Source: Ananas comosus (lineage: Eukaryota; Streptophyta; Magnoliopsida; Poales; Bromeliaceae). Taken from it: a stretch of DNA of 64,000 bases. Below the pieces are notes generated by a model. That model did not search any database. It had not been told where the DNA came from and saw only the letters and a list, made by a program, of their open reading frames with translations. Position numbers and translations under genes: made by a program. Numbering within the stretch: the stretch's first letter is position 1; each line of letters starts with the position of its first letter. Shown one piece after another: positions 62,265 through 64,000 of the stretch. The stretch lies in the NCBI RefSeq assembly GCF_001540865.1, contig NC_033632.1, positions 30,188 through 94,187 of the forward strand, written 5' to 3'.

Positions 62265-62332
62265 ACCCATAAGTAGTTTAGTTTATATCTTAATGAATAG
62301 CGGGTAGCGTGCTATCTTTTTCTCAAAAAAAA
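62265..62332 (+). mobile_element. 5'-truncated SINE fragment, copy D
   Basis: TAGTTTAGTTTATATCTTAA and AGCGGGTAGCGTGCTATCTT, followed by TTCTCAAAAAAAAA, match the 3' third of SINE copy B. It is truncated at the 5' side and abuts a TA microsatellite. Confidence 0.75.
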
Positions 62333-62355
62333 AGTATATATATATATATATATAT

Positions 62356-62892
62356 GAGTTGAGCTAGATACTATCGGTAGTAAAACGAGGCGTTTACCTA
62401 CCGATTTGTTTCGATGATAAAGCTTCCAAATCTGACACGGCTCTCGTAAATATGATCTATACATTAAACTATCTAAAATAAAATTAACGCACTCTCGATA
62501 TTGTTCTTTTGTCCAACAATGAACAAAAAATGAAAGGCTGAAAAATAAAATACTCTTTTAAATATGATGATGAGTCTTGTATCAGCATCAAGACAGTATA
62601 CGATCTTGTTTTAATAGTTTAAAATAATTCTAACAAAAATCAATTGATGGGAGTATCTTTTACGGCGTTAACGAGAAAACGCCTCTTATTTGACTATAAA
62701 TTACAAATTTTGAAACATTTGATCCAATTAGGCAAATGATGTCGAAAAAAAAGACTTGAAATGTGATTTCTAACACTTCAATGATAGATTCAATCGTTCA
62801 AAACAGCCGATCGCATTTGAAAGTCTATCATCAAAAACAAATCGGTATTAAAAACGAGCTCGTTACTACCGATAGGTATGTCCCTAACTCAA

Positions 62893-62896
<4 letters not shown>
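62356..62896 (+). mobile_element. TA-microsatellite-embedded element, large family, copy 3
   Basis: About 541 bp. The left end GAGTTGAGCTAGATACTATC (then GGTAGTAA) is mirrored at the right end (TTACTACCGATAGGTATG, then CCTAACTCAACTC). TA repeats precede it and (CT)n(TA)n follows. GTTTCGATGATAAAGCTTCC and TCAAAAACAAATCGG near the ends correspond to the other large-family copies. Non-coding. Confidence 0.72.
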
Positions 62897-62940
<44 letters not shown>

Positions 62941-62948
<8 letters not shown>

Positions 62949-63072
62949 GATTCTATACTTTTAAAAGTATCAAGTCATTGATACTTGTAAATTTTTGGTC
63001 CTTAGATTAGGAGATGCGCGTTTAAGATGATGTGGCCCAGGGTTAAGTCGTTAGTTGGTTAAATAGTATAAC
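62941..63072 (+). mobile_element. TA-microsatellite-embedded short element, small family, copy 4 (truncated)
   Basis: Starts directly after a TA run and matches copy 1 closely (ACTTTTAAAAGTATCAAG, TTAGATTAGGAGATG, AAGATGATGTGGCCCAGGGT). It breaks off near 63072, where GC-rich gene-proximal DNA begins; the right half is missing. Confidence 0.7.
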
Positions 63073-63290
63073 TTTACTTTTGTCCGTACAAATAACAGAG
63101 TCCGAAAAGAAAACCCGACCAACTCCCCTGCAAATTCGGCAGCAGCAGCTGTCGGCATCTAATTCCACCGTACGTTAATGCTAAAGACCCACCGGCCACC
63201 GGCGGCAGCGACCGCCATAAAGCACTCTGACCGGCAGGCAGGAGCGGAAAGTTCCCGATGAACTCGGCACTGGAGGAACCGAGTTCTCCT

Positions 63291-63336
63291 GTTTAGGGTT
63301 TAGGGTTTAGGGTTTAGGGTTTACCGGTGCCACGTG
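63291..63336 (+). promoter_or_regulatory. Telo-box array and G-box in front of a probable gene
   Basis: Four consecutive TTTAGGG units (63291-63323) are followed by CACGTG (63331-63336). In plants, telo-boxes of this kind (AAACCCTA) occur in promoters and leaders of translation- and growth-related genes, and CACGTG is the G-box. The array is short and lies in GC-rich, gene-like DNA, so a regulatory role is more likely than a telomere relic. Confidence 0.6.
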
Positions 63337-63642
63337 CTGCCGGCTTTCGACAAAATTCCGCGGGGTGGAGTGGAGCCGTGGAGGGGGGCTGACTCGGCGC
63401 CGAGTTCATCTCGAAGCCTGAAGTCGGTCGATATTTCTGTTTCTCGGCACCGTGATCTCTTACAACTGTTTCCGAGCGCTCGAGCCTTCGCCGTCGCCTC
63501 CTTGTCTCCCGTGGCTGAGCCCTCTAACGTCCCTAACGCTAACTCGAACCTTCGATCTCAACTCCGATCGAGGAGAACGCCGAGGCCACCGCAATCTATT
63601 GCTCCGGAGGGATCCGCCGACTCTTCATATCTGCTTAATTAG
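63337..63642 (+). other. Probable first exon or 5' leader of a gene extending beyond the window
   Basis: The sequence turns GC-rich and keeps an open frame of about 100 codons from 63334 (MLPAFDKIPRGG...). After 63642 it shifts to T-rich intron-like DNA with a possible donor near GGGTCGGTCTC. The protein is not recognisable and is rich in Ser, Arg and Pro, so the region may be an untranslated exon. The gene body would lie to the right. Confidence 0.35.
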
Positions 63643-64000
63643 GGTCGGTCTCATTGTTTCTCTGCTTAGTTATCTGTCTCATTCGTTCTTCGTTTAGGCT
63701 GAGAAAATTACTGCTCTTTAATTAAGTTCCTTGATAATTTTCCCCGCCTGTTGTTAATTCGTGCTAGAGTTTTTTATGGGTCCGAACTTGATTGTTTCTG
63801 ATTTAAGGTCGTATTTTCCTTCAATCAATCGTGAGAACTAGTAAATGGTCCTACGCTGATTTTCTTGTTCAGTTTGGCGGATGCTCGTTTTTTAAGTTCG
63901 TTTTGATTAGACTGGGATTGTGTCCGGAGCAAAGTGGGAAGCAGCAACCTGTGCTTCATTTAAGCTGAACTTACTATAGTATGCACAAGATAATGATTTC

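Noticed and set aside
63291..63323. TTTAGGG repeats as a chromosome end
   Set aside because: Only four units, within gene-like sequence; a telo-box is the simpler reading.
1..64000. CRISPR arrays, bacterial operons or prophage
   Set aside because: The window is plant nuclear DNA with spliced genes; no regularly spaced repeats with unique spacers were seen.
1..64000. tRNA or rRNA genes
   Set aside because: The only tRNA-like and 5S-like sequences found belong to the SINEs and to the Cassandra LTRs; no intact RNA gene was recognised by eye.

Overview
The window is nuclear DNA of a flowering plant, most likely a monocot. Its genes have many introns with GT-AG borders, and several first exons are GC-rich (the ADP-glucose pyrophosphorylase, TPR and mannanase genes). 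The spaces between genes are AT-rich and full of TA and GA microsatellites, MITEs, SINEs and Ty3 retrotransposon pieces. It could be a commelinid such as pineapple, but the sequence alone does not settle the species. Five isolated N characters (5547, 12501, 23755, 28601, 43980) mark assembly joins; at least two sit at the junction of a duplicated stretch and one truncates an inverted repeat.

Seven genes can be supported by joining conserved exons. (1) 891-3441 (+): the 3' part of a chloroplast RH3-type DEAD-box RNA helicase with a GUCT domain and a C-terminal zinc knuckle. (2) 6799-10939 (-): a TTL-type protein with TPR repeats and a thioredoxin-like C-terminus. (3) 12800-19280 (+): the large subunit of ADP-glucose pyrophosphorylase, 15 exons, 525 aa, with a complete Cassandra TRIM element in one intron. 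(4) 20111-22744 (-): a GH5 endo-beta-1,4-mannanase. (5) 27535-37003 (-): flap endonuclease FEN1, 17 exons, 380 aa, with four GC-AG introns and a 4.9-kb last intron holding two head-to-head Ty3 chromovirus remnants. (6) 44334-50922 (+): a pectin acetylesterase, 12 exons, 426 aa. (7) 58433-58906 (-): an intronless NIMIN/NRR-like NPR1-interacting repressor with an EAR motif and a cluster of TGACG sites about 1.3 kb upstream. A GC-rich leader with telo-boxes near 63.2-63.7 kb probably starts another gene to the right.

The genes form no operon and no obvious pathway cluster. The TTL and pyrophosphorylase genes are divergent, and the pyrophosphorylase and mannanase genes are convergent. The most interesting content is mobile DNA. 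There is a MULE with a perfect 9-bp target duplication and a Cassandra TRIM with a perfect 5-bp duplication. A hAT-type foldback element has a perfect 8-bp duplication and a second MITE nested inside it. A tRNA-derived SINE family has three copies with target duplications. Finally, two families of small elements (about 235 and 550 bp) all sit inside TA microsatellites. These last are the best candidates for something little described.
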